A DNA stretch of 64,000 nt from Nocardia terrae. Its GTDB lineage: Bacteria; Actinomycetota; Actinomycetes; Mycobacteriales; Mycobacteriaceae. Numbering within the stretch: position 1 is the first letter of the stretch; each line of letters begins with the position of its first letter. The translations under genes were made by a program, and so were the position numbers. Of this stretch, positions 52,866-61,653 are shown in pieces. The DNA is taken from contig NZ_WRPP01000004.1 in assembly GCF_009760405.1 (NCBI RefSeq), forward strand, positions 186,001 to 250,000. Reading direction: 5' to 3'. The notes under the pieces are model-generated. The model worked only from the letters and a program-made list of their open reading frames with translations, was not told the DNA's origin and ran no database searches.

Positions 52866-52901
52866 CCGCAGACGAACTCGGGGGCCGCAGACGAACTCGG
52901 G
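52866..52901. repeat. Direct repeat, 17 bp x 2
   Basis: CCGCAGACGAACTCGGG occurs at 52866-52882 and 52885-52901 (19-base period), between the convergent marR and SpoIID-domain genes. No function is apparent. Confidence 0.7.
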
Positions 52902-52905
52902 CGAA

Positions 52906-54279
52906 CTACTGCGGGAGCACCGCAGGCGATAGCGGCGCGGTGGCGGGGTTCGAATACGGGGAGGTCGGCGGGGTCGGGGTGGAGGCCGTGCGGGGGGCCG
53001 GGGTTGCGGTGGGGAGGACCGGCTTGACCGGTTCGGGGCTGGCCTGGCCCGGGGCCCAGCGGGAGTCGGAGAGCATCGAGTTCGGGTCGACGCTGCCGAG
53101 GTTGGGGAGGGATGGGAGGGGGATGTTGACCCGGGTGCGGTTGTTGGGGGTGGGGCGCACCTGGGGGGAATTGCCCGGGGCGGTGGGGGTTTCGGCGCCC
53201 GGGGTGGTGTTGGTCGGATCCGTGTAGGTGGGAGCCGGGGCGGTGGCGTCCGGGGTGGTGGGGTCCGATTCCGTTGGGGCGGACTGGTTTTCCGGGGTCT
53301 GCGGATTCAGGAACGGGAGGTTGGGGAGGGTGGGGGTGGCCGCCGGGAAGTCGGTGACGGCGGGTCCCACTTCCATGGCGGTGGCGGGGGTGGGGAGGCC
53401 GCCGTCGGGGGCCGCGGAGTATTCGGCTCGGAGGATGCGGTTGTCGCGGGTGAGGACTTGACCGGAGGTGGCCTCGACGGCGGCGGTGGTGCGGGGGTCT
53501 TCCTTGTCGGTGCCCAGGTACATCTGGCAGTCGGTGGTGTCGCAGGTTTGGGCGTAGGAGTAGCGCTGTTCGGCCAGCGCGTAGGAGCGCGCGGCGATGG
53601 CCTGGGCGCGCAAGGCTTCGGCGCCGCCCTGATCGGCCCAGTCCGGGACCATTTCGGCGGGGACCACGCCCTTGAGGTAGTCGTCGAGGTCGAGGTCATT
53701 GACCGTGCGGGGGGAGCCGTTGTCGAGGGCCACGCCCAGGACGCCGCGGTAGGCGTTGCCGCCGCAGATCTCGAGCTGTTCGTTGGCGGGGCGGTCGGTG
53801 CCGTCGGCGACGGGGTAGGCCCACGGGTCGTCGGTGGAGCCCTGCCAGAGGTTCGCGCCGTCGCAGCCCTGGGTGATGGTGACGTCGGCGCCGGACGCGG
53901 TGGGCGTCAAATGTGCTGCCTGGCCGGGGATCACGCGCCGACCGGCGACGAAGAAGACGGAGTCGGAGGCGATGTCGAGGGTCTTGTCGTCCTGCTCCAT
54001 GAGGCGGACGCGGACCGTGGTCGGGCCGATGTCGGCGAGTTCGGCGCCGGAGTAGTAGTTGGCCAGGATGCGGTCGGCGGTCCAGCCTGCGACGGCCTTG
54101 TCGAAGGCGCCGTTCTGGCTCAGGCCGCGGCCGTGACCCCCCGCGGCGGTGAAGTGGAAAGCGTTGTCGGGCCAGGCCCAGAGCAGGATCGCGGCGCCGC
54201 CGGTGGTGGCCGCGGCGACCAGGGACAGGGTGAGCAGACCGCGCCGTCTACGGCGCTGGGCTAGGTACCCGTTCGGCAT
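52906..54279 (-). CDS. SpoIID/LytB-domain protein with Pro/Thr-rich tail
   Basis: This is a 457-aa membrane-anchored protein with a helix near 15-35. The SpoIID-type domain follows (about 40-310): GHGRGLSQNGAF, NDLDLDDYLKGVVPAEM, ALRAQAIAARSYAL, AEYSAAPDGG. About 145 residues of Pro/Thr/Ala-rich low complexity form the C-terminus. SpoIID proteins are lytic transglycosylases acting on stripped peptidoglycan in sporulators; in mycolate bacteria the role is unproven, but wall binding or remodelling is likely. It is divergent from the PGRP amidase, and the two may act on the same wall material. Confidence 0.9.
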   Translation of the reverse strand: MPNGYLAQRRRRRGLLTLSLVAAATTGGAAILLWAWPDNAFHFTAAGGHGRGLSQNGAFDKAVAGWTADRILANYYSGAELADIGPTTVRVRLMEQDDKTLDIASDSVFFVAGRRVIPGQAAHLTPTASGADVTITQGCDGANLWQGSTDDPWAYPVADGTDRPANEQLEICGGNAYRGVLGVALDNGSPRTVNDLDLDDYLKGVVPAEMVPDWADQGGAEALRAQAIAARSYALAEQRYSYAQTCDTTDCQMYLGTDKEDPRTTAAVEATSGQVLTRDNRILRAEYSAAPDGGLPTPATAMEVGPAVTDFPAATPTLPNLPFLNPQTPENQSAPTESDPTTPDATAPAPTYTDPTNTTPGAETPTAPGNSPQVRPTPNNRTRVNIPLPSLPNLGSVDPNSMLSDSRWAPGQASPEPVKPVLPTATPAPRTASTPTPPTSPYSNPATAPLSPAVLPQ

Positions 54280-54451
54280 GTCATACCCGTTCTGTCGAGA
54301 GCCGAAGCTACATTCGAGTTACCCAAAGCTAAGCCTCAACCATACGTTCAGGGAATGTGACAGTAGGGACTAGTGTGATCGCTGATGCGCCAATGAGCAA
54401 GCTTGTGCTCCGGGCGCGGTTAGACGGATTTACCTCGAATGGGAGATGCTC

Positions 54452-56686
54452 GTGCCGTATCGCAGACCGAAACCCACCATCGCGCTCCCGATTGTCACCG
54501 TCCTCGCGCTGGCCGCGCCCGTCGGCGTCCTGGCGCTGACCGATTCCCGAGATGTCCGGCCCGCAGACGAGAGCAATCTGGCAGCTATACCTGCGCAAAT
54601 GGCCGAAGTCGCCCTGGCTTCGGCGCCCGACATCGTCCTGCCGCTCCGGGAGCTGACCGGGCTGAATCTGCCCGACCTCCACCTCTCCGATCTGCGGATG
54701 CTGCCGCTGCCCAGATCGATCCAGGTTCCGCCGAATCTCATTCCGGGCGTGCAGCTTCCGAGTGAGATTCCGCTGCCCCGGCTGAATTCCTCACCCCAGC
54801 CCGACGGCACCGCACCCGCCCTGCCGAGTTCCACCCGCCCGTCCACGCCCGCCGCCATCCCCAGCCCGAGCCGCCCGGCCGCGACGCCGAGCCCGACTCG
54901 CCCGGCCGCACCGGCGGCCACTTCCAGCCAGATCCCCCCGCAGAGCCCCGCGGCCGGTACCCCCGGCTTCATCGCGGAGCCCATGCCCGATACCCCGGTC
55001 GCCGAATCACCGACCGGCCCGGTCGATTCCACCGATCCGGTGCCCGGCCTCACGGGCGACAGCACTCCGGCGCTCACCCCCGGTGCGGTCCCCAGCGAGC
55101 TGGCCGACAAGGTCGGCGCGCAGGTCAAGGAGCTGACCCGCGACACCCCGTTCAGCATGGTCGCGCTCACCGCCGCACAGGACCTGATCGGCACCACCAC
55201 CAAGCTCCGCGCCCAGCGGCCGGACGGCACCTGGGGTCCCTGGTACGACGCCGAGACCGAGAACGGCAAGGACCGTCCGGTGGCGGGCAAGCGCATCGGC
55301 ACCGAGCCCATCTACGTCGGCAATACCAAGACCGTGCAGATGCTGGTGACCCGCAAGCCGGTCTCCGCACCCGCCGAACCCAAACCGCTGGACGACGGTT
55401 CGGCCGATCCGGCGCAGATCAATCTGGAGAAGCTGGCCGCGGTGCTCATCGATCCGGGCCGCGGCAGCATCGACGAGAACCTCTCCACGGTGGCCGCGCC
55501 GCTGCCCGGCGGCGGTCCCAAGGTGATCACCCGGGCCCAGTGGGGCGCGGACGAATCGCTGCGCTGCGAGGAACCCACCTACGACGACGGCGTCTCCGCG
55601 ATCACCGTGCACCACACCGCGGGCCGCAACGACTACACCAAGGCCGAGTCCGCGGGCATCGTGCGCGCCATCTACGCCTATCACGCGAAGACGCTGGGCT
55701 GGTGCGACATCGGCTACAACGCGCTGGTCGACAAGTACGGCCAGATCTTCGAGGGCCGCTACGGCGGGCTGGACCGCCCGGTCGAGGGCGCGCACGCGGG
55801 CGGATTCAATATCAATACCGCCGGTGTCGCGCTCATGGGCGACTACGAGGACGAGGCCCCGACCGACGTGTCGATCCAGGCGATCGGCAAGTACATCGGC
55901 TGGCGGGCCAAGGTCGCCGGACTCGATCCCGAGGGCTCCACCACCATGTACTCCGAGGGCAGCGACTACACGAAATACGCTCTCGGACAGGCGGTCAAGC
56001 TGCCGAACATCTTCGCGCACCGCGATGTCGGCAACACCACCTGCCCCGGTGACGCCGCCTACGCGCTGATGGACAAGATCCGGCAGATCGCCGAGGACAC
56101 GGCGGGCAGTACGAGCGCGGCCACCCCGACGACCACCCCGCGCGTGCGCCCCGGCCAGAACGCCGGCAACCCGCAACCCTCCCCCGCCCCCGATGCCAAT
56201 CAGGGCGATCAGGCCGACCTGACCGCTCTCGCCGATCTGACCCAGAAGATCCTGAACATGCTCGACCGCAGTCCGGTCGCGCGGTACTGGAACGATCAGG
56301 GCGGCGCGAACGGCCCACTGGGACAACCGAAAGCGGAGCCGGTGGCGCTGGCCGACGGCGGCCAGTACGGGCAGTTCGCCAACGGCTACGTGTATTCGAA
56401 CCCGTCCGGGCAGATCTTCTCGGTGGTCGGCAAGATCCTGGAACGCTTCCTGCAACTGGGCGCGGCCACCGGCATTCTGGGCCTGCCCTCGAGCAACGAG
56501 TACGCCGTCCAGGACGGTGTGCGCGCCGACTTCCAGAACGGCGCACTGATTTTCAACAAGCTCACCGGAATAGTCACCACGGTCCTGAAGAACTACGGCG
56601 CGGTTCAGGACCCCGCCCCCGGCAAGCCCATCCCCGCCCTGGGCACCCCCGCCCCCGAACCCCTGGCCGGGCAACCCTCCAACTAG
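54452..56686 (+). CDS. PGRP-type N-acetylmuramoyl-L-alanine amidase with LGFP repeats (Rv3811-like)
   Basis: This is an exported protein of about 744 aa. A signal or anchor helix (about 8-32) and a long Pro/Ser/Thr-rich linker (to about 205) lead to a beta-rich segment (about 225-310) and the amidase_2/PGRP domain (about 350-545). The latter has VHHTAG, GWCDIGYN and HRDVGNTTCPG, giving the His, His, Cys zinc ligands and catalytic Tyr. About two LGFP repeats follow (about 609-706; GPLGQP, LGLPSSNE). It should cut the peptidoglycan stem peptide and bind the arabinogalactan layer. The GTG at 54452 is preferred because GGGAG abuts the ATG at 54446. Gene order matches M. tuberculosis Rv3811. Confidence 0.92.
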   Translation: MPYRRPKPTIALPIVTVLALAAPVGVLALTDSRDVRPADESNLAAIPAQMAEVALASAPDIVLPLRELTGLNLPDLHLSDLRMLPLPRSIQVPPNLIPGVQLPSEIPLPRLNSSPQPDGTAPALPSSTRPSTPAAIPSPSRPAATPSPTRPAAPAATSSQIPPQSPAAGTPGFIAEPMPDTPVAESPTGPVDSTDPVPGLTGDSTPALTPGAVPSELADKVGAQVKELTRDTPFSMVALTAAQDLIGTTTKLRAQRPDGTWGPWYDAETENGKDRPVAGKRIGTEPIYVGNTKTVQMLVTRKPVSAPAEPKPLDDGSADPAQINLEKLAAVLIDPGRGSIDENLSTVAAPLPGGGPKVITRAQWGADESLRCEEPTYDDGVSAITVHHTAGRNDYTKAESAGIVRAIYAYHAKTLGWCDIGYNALVDKYGQIFEGRYGGLDRPVEGAHAGGFNINTAGVALMGDYEDEAPTDVSIQAIGKYIGWRAKVAGLDPEGSTTMYSEGSDYTKYALGQAVKLPNIFAHRDVGNTTCPGDAAYALMDKIRQIAEDTAGSTSAATPTTTPRVRPGQNAGNPQPSPAPDANQGDQADLTALADLTQKILNMLDRSPVARYWNDQGGANGPLGQPKAEPVALADGGQYGQFANGYVYSNPSGQIFSVVGKILERFLQLGAATGILGLPSSNEYAVQDGVRADFQNGALIFNKLTGIVTTVLKNYGAVQDPAPGKPIPALGTPAPEPLAGQPSN

Positions 56687-56691
56687 GAAGC

Positions 56692-56734
56692 CACTGCGTC
56701 ATCCCGGCCTGTGCTCGGCCGGGATGACGCGGTG
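56692..56734. terminator. Terminator between the amidase and HAD genes
   Basis: An 18-bp stem (one T-G pair) forms between CACTGCGTCATCCCGGCC (56692-56709) and GGCCGGGATGACGCGGTG (56717-56734) with a 7-base loop, placed between convergent stops. Confidence 0.85.
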
Positions 56735-56738
56735 TTGT

Positions 56739-57569
56739 TCAGGCCCACCAGCGTTCGAGGGTGCGGGCGACGCCGTCCTCGGAGTTGGACGGGGCCACCT
56801 CGTCGGCGGCGGCGATGGCCTCGGGGTGGGCATTGGCCACGGCCACGCCGTGGCCCGCCATGAGGAGCATGGGGACGTCATTGGGCATGTCGCCGAAGGC
56901 GATCAGGGAGCTGTGCTGGACGCCGAGGCGCTGGGCGATGGTGGCCAGGCCGGTCGCCTTGCTGACACCGGGGGCCGACAGTTCGATGAGGCCGTTGTCC
57001 GTCGAGTAGGTCAGATCGGCGCGCCCGGCCAGGTGTGGTTCCAGGACGGTCCGCATGACGGCGCTCGAGGTGCCGGGTAGGCGGATCAGCATCTTGATCG
57101 CGGAGGCGGAGATGACCTCGGCGCGCGAGACCTGCGTGTCGTCCGGGTTGAGCCAAGCGTGCTCGTATTCCGGCGAACTCACGAACTGCGGCGTCGCCGC
57201 GTCGTGCGCGCTGACCCCGACCCGCTCGGCGGCCAGCCCGCACCCCGGCAGCAGCCGCTCGGCCAGATCCGCGGCCCACGTCAGCGTCTCGATATCCAGC
57301 GTCCGGGTGTCCAGCACCCGATCGCTCGCGCTGTCATAGATCACCGCACCGTTGCCGCACACGCACAGCGGCGCGAATCCGAGCCCGTCGACCACCGGAT
57401 CGATCCACCGCGGCGGCCGCCCCGTAGCGAGCACGAACGGCACCCCATCCGCGATGAGCGCCCCGATCGCGGCTTTCGTACGCGCGCTGACCTGCTCACG
57501 GTGGTCGATGAGCGTGCCGTCCACATCGGAGGCAACCATCTTGGGTTTGGGCAGGTGAAAGAGCGTCAC
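56739..57569 (-). CDS. Cof-type HAD phosphatase (Rv3813c-like)
   Basis: This is a 276-aa cytoplasmic HAD hydrolase of the Cof (type IIB cap) subfamily. Motif I is SDVDGTLI with Asp15/Asp17, motif II lies in VLATGRPP, Lys in SKATGL is motif III, and motif IV is FGDMPNDVPML. Such enzymes dephosphorylate sugar phosphates or cofactors such as pyridoxal phosphate or FMN. The substrate is unknown. Position next to the amidase matches Rv3811-Rv3813c. The GTG start is likely. Confidence 0.92.
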   Translation of the reverse strand: MTLFHLPKPKMVASDVDGTLIDHREQVSARTKAAIGALIADGVPFVLATGRPPRWIDPVVDGLGFAPLCVCGNGAVIYDSASDRVLDTRTLDIETLTWAADLAERLLPGCGLAAERVGVSAHDAATPQFVSSPEYEHAWLNPDDTQVSRAEVISASAIKMLIRLPGTSSAVMRTVLEPHLAGRADLTYSTDNGLIELSAPGVSKATGLATIAQRLGVQHSSLIAFGDMPNDVPMLLMAGHGVAVANAHPEAIAAADEVAPSNSEDGVARTLERWWA

Positions 57570-57796
57570 CTACTCCATCCTGCCTCGAGCCGCATCCCGT
57601 GCGCCCGTGGATTACGGACGATGCCGTACAAACGAGACCTTTCCGGCACCCCGCCCGGTCAAGGCCCTCCACCCCCGTTGCATCCCGAGAGCCACACCCA
57701 ATAACACACCGATTGCCGGAGCGTCTCCCCTCCGTACCCCGCGTTTACGCTTTCCACTCCCTATGATCTGGGGTCAGTACTCGACCCCGAAAGGGA

Positions 57797-58777
57797 ATGA
57801 TGGCCGGTTTTCTGCTGCGACGTGCGCTGAACTATGTCGTGCTGCTGGTGCTGGCATCGTTCCTGACCTTTGCCCTGGCATCACTGACCTTCAATCCACT
57901 CCAGGCCCTGGAGCAGCGCAATCCGCGCCCGGAACAGTACGTGATCGACCAGAAGCGCACCGAACTGAAGCTGGACATGCCGATCCCGCACCGGTATGCG
58001 GATTGGGTCGGCGGCGTCGTCCTACACGGTGACTTCGGCAAAACGCTGGCGGGGCAACCGGTCAGCGAGGAGCTGCCACGCCGGATCGGGACCAGCTTGC
58101 GGCTGCTCATCATCGGATCCGTGCTCGGCACACTGCTCGGCATTCTGGTCGGTGCGGCGGGCGCGATCCGGCAGTACAAGATCAGTGACTACCTCACCAC
58201 GATCCTGTCGCTTCTCATTCTCAGCACACCTGTGTTCCTGCTCGCGACACTGTTGAAATACGGTGCGCTGGAGATCAATACGGCATCCGGGACACAGATC
58301 TTCTACTACACCGGCGAGACTTCGGCGAATGCGGTGCACGGCACGTGGAACCAGTTCGTCGACCGGGTGCAGCACATGGCTGTACCGACCCTGGTACTGA
58401 TTCTCGGCGCGGCCGCCAGCTACAGCCGCTACCAGCGCAACGCCATGCTGGACGTGCTGCAGAGCGACTTCATCCGGACAGCCCGTGCCAAGGGTCTGAC
58501 CCGGTCGAGGGCTCTGTACAAGCACGGTCTGCGAACCGCGCTGATTCCTATGGCGACGCTGTTCGCCTACGGCTTCGGTGGATTGATCACCGGCGCGGCC
58601 TTCGTCGAGAAGATCTTCGGCTGGCATGGCGTAGGTGAATGGCTGGTCGATTCCATCAATGCTCAGGATCTCTACCCGGTGGTGACGATCACCGCGTTCG
58701 TCGCCCTGGTGATTCTGCTGTCCGGGTTGCTCTCCGATATCGTCCTCGCGATTCTCGACCCCAGGGTGCGTGCCTGA
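57797..58777 (+). CDS. oppB: Oligopeptide ABC transporter permease OppB-like
   Basis: This is a 326-aa permease of the Opp/Dpp family with about six helices. It has the N-terminal RRALNYVVLLVLASFLTFAL segment, the EAA-loop region FIRTARAKGLTRSRALYKHGLR that contacts the ATPase, and GGLITGAAFVEKIFGWHGVG. It is first in a four-gene oppB-oppC-oppD-oppA set with one-base or four-base overlaps. Size and order match M. tuberculosis Rv1283c-Rv1280c better than dppABCD. The HAD gene is divergent, 227 bases away. Confidence 0.88.
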   Translation: MMAGFLLRRALNYVVLLVLASFLTFALASLTFNPLQALEQRNPRPEQYVIDQKRTELKLDMPIPHRYADWVGGVVLHGDFGKTLAGQPVSEELPRRIGTSLRLLIIGSVLGTLLGILVGAAGAIRQYKISDYLTTILSLLILSTPVFLLATLLKYGALEINTASGTQIFYYTGETSANAVHGTWNQFVDRVQHMAVPTLVLILGAAASYSRYQRNAMLDVLQSDFIRTARAKGLTRSRALYKHGLRTALIPMATLFAYGFGGLITGAAFVEKIFGWHGVGEWLVDSINAQDLYPVVTITAFVALVILLSGLLSDIVLAILDPRVRA

Positions 58778-59754
58778 TGACCGAGACAGAACTCATCGCA
58801 GGGGGCACGCCCGAGCCCGCCGCGGCCGGCCGTCGCAAACTGGTAGTGCGACGATTTCTGCGCAACAAGCCCGCGGTCGTCAGCCTGGCGATCCTGGCGC
58901 TGATGGTGATCCTGGCCTTCGCGCTGCCGCCCTTCCTGAAATACGACTACCAGCAGATCGATTACACGGCCCTGCTGCAGCCGCCCAGCGCACGACACCC
59001 GTTCGGCACCACCCAGATCGGGCAGGACATGCTCGCGCAAACGCTGCGCGGCATGCAGAAGTCGTTGATCATCGGTTTCTCGGTGGCATTCATGTCGGCC
59101 CTCATCGCAGCCTTCACCGGATCCATCGCGGGACTGCTCGGCGGACTGACCGACACGATCATCATGTGGGTGGTCGACCTGTTGCTGGTGATGCCGAGCT
59201 TCATCATCGTGGCGCTGTTCGCGCCGCGCACGAAGGGCAGCGGCAGCATCGCGCTGCTGATCCTGCTGCTCGGCGGTTTCGGCTGGATGATCAGCGCCCG
59301 GATGGTCCGCGGCATGACCCTCGGCCTGCGCGATCGTGAATTCGTCCGAGCTGCACGGTATATGGGCGCGTCCACACGGACGGTGATCACCACACACATC
59401 CTGCCGAACATCGCCTCCATTCTCATCATCGACACAACCCTCGCGATCGGTGCGGCGATCCTCGGCGAAACCGGGCTCAGCTTCTTGGGATTCGGTGTCC
59501 AGCCGCCGGACGTATCGCTCGGCTCGCTGATCGCCTCGGGCACCAAGTCGGCACTGACCTACCCGTGGCTGTTCATGTTCACAGGCGCCCTCCTCATCGC
59601 GATCGTATTGTGCGCCAACCTGGTCGGGGACGGCCTGCGCGATGCTTTCGATCCGAATGCGAGCCGGGCCAGGGCCAATCGGAAGGACCGTGCGGACAAG
59701 AGCGCCACCCGTCGTGCGAGCAAGGGCGACACCGCCGGAAAGGCCCAGGCATGA
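58777..59754 (+). CDS. oppC: Oligopeptide ABC transporter permease OppC-like
   Basis: This is a 325-aa permease with the N-terminal OppC_N block RFLRNKPAVVSLAILALMV, the HPFGTTQIGQDMLAQTLRG motif, the EAA loop REFVRAARYMGASTRTVI and GETGLSFLGFGVQPP. The C-terminus is an unusually long, charged tail of about 35 residues (Arg/Lys/Ala-rich). Its ATG shares one base with the oppB stop (TGATG) and its stop overlaps oppD as ATGA. Confidence 0.88.
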   Translation: MTETELIAGGTPEPAAAGRRKLVVRRFLRNKPAVVSLAILALMVILAFALPPFLKYDYQQIDYTALLQPPSARHPFGTTQIGQDMLAQTLRGMQKSLIIGFSVAFMSALIAAFTGSIAGLLGGLTDTIIMWVVDLLLVMPSFIIVALFAPRTKGSGSIALLILLLGGFGWMISARMVRGMTLGLRDREFVRAARYMGASTRTVITTHILPNIASILIIDTTLAIGAAILGETGLSFLGFGVQPPDVSLGSLIASGTKSALTYPWLFMFTGALLIAIVLCANLVGDGLRDAFDPNASRARANRKDRADKSATRRASKGDTAGKAQA

Positions 59755-61610
59755 CAGATAGGACGGGTCGCGCTACCACCGCCCCACTGCTCGAGGTCAC
59801 CGATCTTCACGTCTCCTTCCCCGGCGAGGAGGGTCGCATCGACGCCGTGCGCGGTGTCGGCTACACCGTGCAGGACGGTGAAGTATTGGCCATCGTCGGG
59901 GAATCCGGTTCGGGCAAGTCGGTTTCGTCGCTGGCGGTCATGGGACTGCTCCCGGACCAGGCCCGAGTGCGCGGTTCCATCCGCCTGCGCGGGCAGGAAC
60001 TGCTCGGAATGGGCGATCGACAGCTGTCCACATTGCGCGGCAGCAAGATCTCGATGGTTTTCCAGGACCCGCTCTCCGCGCTGACGCCCGTCTATCGGAT
60101 CGGCGATCAGATCGCGGAAGCCCTGCTCGCACATGGAAAGATGAGCAAGCAGGAGGCCGCCGACCGAGCGGTGGAACTGCTCGATCTGGTCGGTATCCCC
60201 GATGCCGGGGTTCGGGCCAGGGCCTTTCCACACGAGTTCTCCGGCGGTATGCGTCAACGTGTGGTGATCGCCATGGCCATCGCCAACGATCCCGAGCTCA
60301 TCATCTGCGACGAGCCGACCACCGCACTGGATGTCACTGTGCAAAAGCAGATCCTGAGTCTGCTGCGTAAGGCACGCGACATCACAGGCGCGGGAGTCGT
60401 CTTCATTACCCATGACATGGGTATCGCGGCCACCCTGGCGGATCGGGTGGCTGTCATGTACGCCGGCCGGATCGTGGAAACTGCCCGCACCACTGACCTT
60501 TTCGCTGCGCCACGGATGCCGTACACGGTCGGTCTGCTGAGTTCCATTCCGCGACTGGACGGTCCAGCGCGCACACCACTGGTCCCCATCGTGGGTGCGC
60601 CGCCCGCCATGCACGCGTTACCACCCGGCTGCCCGTTCGCACCGCGCTGCCCGGTCGCGATCGAAGAATGCCACGCGGCGGAACCGCCGCTGCGGGACAC
60701 CGAGCCCGGGCATCGGGCCGCTTGCATTCGCGTCGCCGAGATCGGGAGCACGGACCTCTTCGCGGCCTACCGGCGCGAGGCGCCGCCTGCGGAAGAACCC
60801 CAGCCCACCGATGACTCAGTGGTGTTGCGAGTTTCGGAGTTGCGGAAGACCTTTCCGCTCACCAAGGGCGTGGTCTTCAAACGCCGTATCGGCGAGGTGA
60901 AGGCGGTGGATGGTGTCAGCTTCGAAATCAGGTCGGGCCGCACTCTCGCACTGGTCGGCGAATCCGGTTCCGGGAAGTCGACCACGCTGACCGAGATCAT
61001 GGAGTTGCTCACGCCGGAGAGCGGCACCATCGAGGTGCTGGGCAACGATGTCGCCACGCTGACCAAGGCACGTCGCCGCGAGATACGCCGCAAGATGCAA
61101 ATCGTGTTCCAGGACCCGTCCGCGTCACTGGATCCCCGGCTACCGATCTTCGACGCCCTGGCCGAACCGCTGCGCGTGAACGGTCGTCCGAACGATGAAA
61201 TTCAGCGCCGGGTCAAGGAATTACTGAGTCTGGTGGGCCTGCGTCCCGAACACGCCGACCGCTATCCGGCCGATTTCTCCGGTGGACAGAAGCAGCGCAT
61301 CAATATCGCGCGTGCCCTCGCACTGGATCCGGAAATCCTGGTGCTGGACGAACCGGTCTCATCGCTGGATGTGTCTATTCAGGCAGGCGTGCTGAACCTG
61401 TTGCGCGACTTGCAGGCCCAGCGCGGATTGTCGTACCTGTTCGTATCCCACGACCTCTCGGTGGTACGCAACCTCGCTCACGACATCGCCGTCATGTATC
61501 GCGGTCAGATCGTCGAATACGGTGCGGCCGAACAGATCTTCGCCGATCCTCGGCATGAGTACACCCGTGCTCTCATCGACGCCGTACCGGTCCCGGTCGT
61601 CTCGGGATAG
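59751..61610 (+). CDS. oppD: Oligopeptide ABC transporter, fused double ATPase OppD-like
   Basis: This is a 619-aa fusion of two ABC ATPase domains (OppD and OppF types). The first Walker A is GESGSGKS (50-57), with FSGGMRQRVVIA and DEPTTALD, then the oligopeptide C-terminal domain with CPFAPRCP. Cysteines in this region (PPGCPFAPRCPVAIEEC, AACIRV) could bind an Fe-S cluster, as known for some DppD/OppD proteins. The second Walker A lies near 403-410, with FSGGQKQRINIA and DEPVSSLDVS. The second domain lacks the Cys-rich tail. Confidence 0.9.
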   Translation: MTDRTGRATTAPLLEVTDLHVSFPGEEGRIDAVRGVGYTVQDGEVLAIVGESGSGKSVSSLAVMGLLPDQARVRGSIRLRGQELLGMGDRQLSTLRGSKISMVFQDPLSALTPVYRIGDQIAEALLAHGKMSKQEAADRAVELLDLVGIPDAGVRARAFPHEFSGGMRQRVVIAMAIANDPELIICDEPTTALDVTVQKQILSLLRKARDITGAGVVFITHDMGIAATLADRVAVMYAGRIVETARTTDLFAAPRMPYTVGLLSSIPRLDGPARTPLVPIVGAPPAMHALPPGCPFAPRCPVAIEECHAAEPPLRDTEPGHRAACIRVAEIGSTDLFAAYRREAPPAEEPQPTDDSVVLRVSELRKTFPLTKGVVFKRRIGEVKAVDGVSFEIRSGRTLALVGESGSGKSTTLTEIMELLTPESGTIEVLGNDVATLTKARRREIRRKMQIVFQDPSASLDPRLPIFDALAEPLRVNGRPNDEIQRRVKELLSLVGLRPEHADRYPADFSGGQKQRINIARALALDPEILVLDEPVSSLDVSIQAGVLNLLRDLQAQRGLSYLFVSHDLSVVRNLAHDIAVMYRGQIVEYGAAEQIFADPRHEYTRALIDAVPVPVVSG

Positions 61611-61653
61611 GGCGGACAATGTTCCAGCAGAACTCCGACGGAAGGAGCAACCG

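Noticed and set aside
52866..52901. Two-unit direct repeat as a CRISPR remnant
   Set aside because: Only two 17-base units with a 2-base spacer, no spacer-sized intervals and no cas genes nearby.
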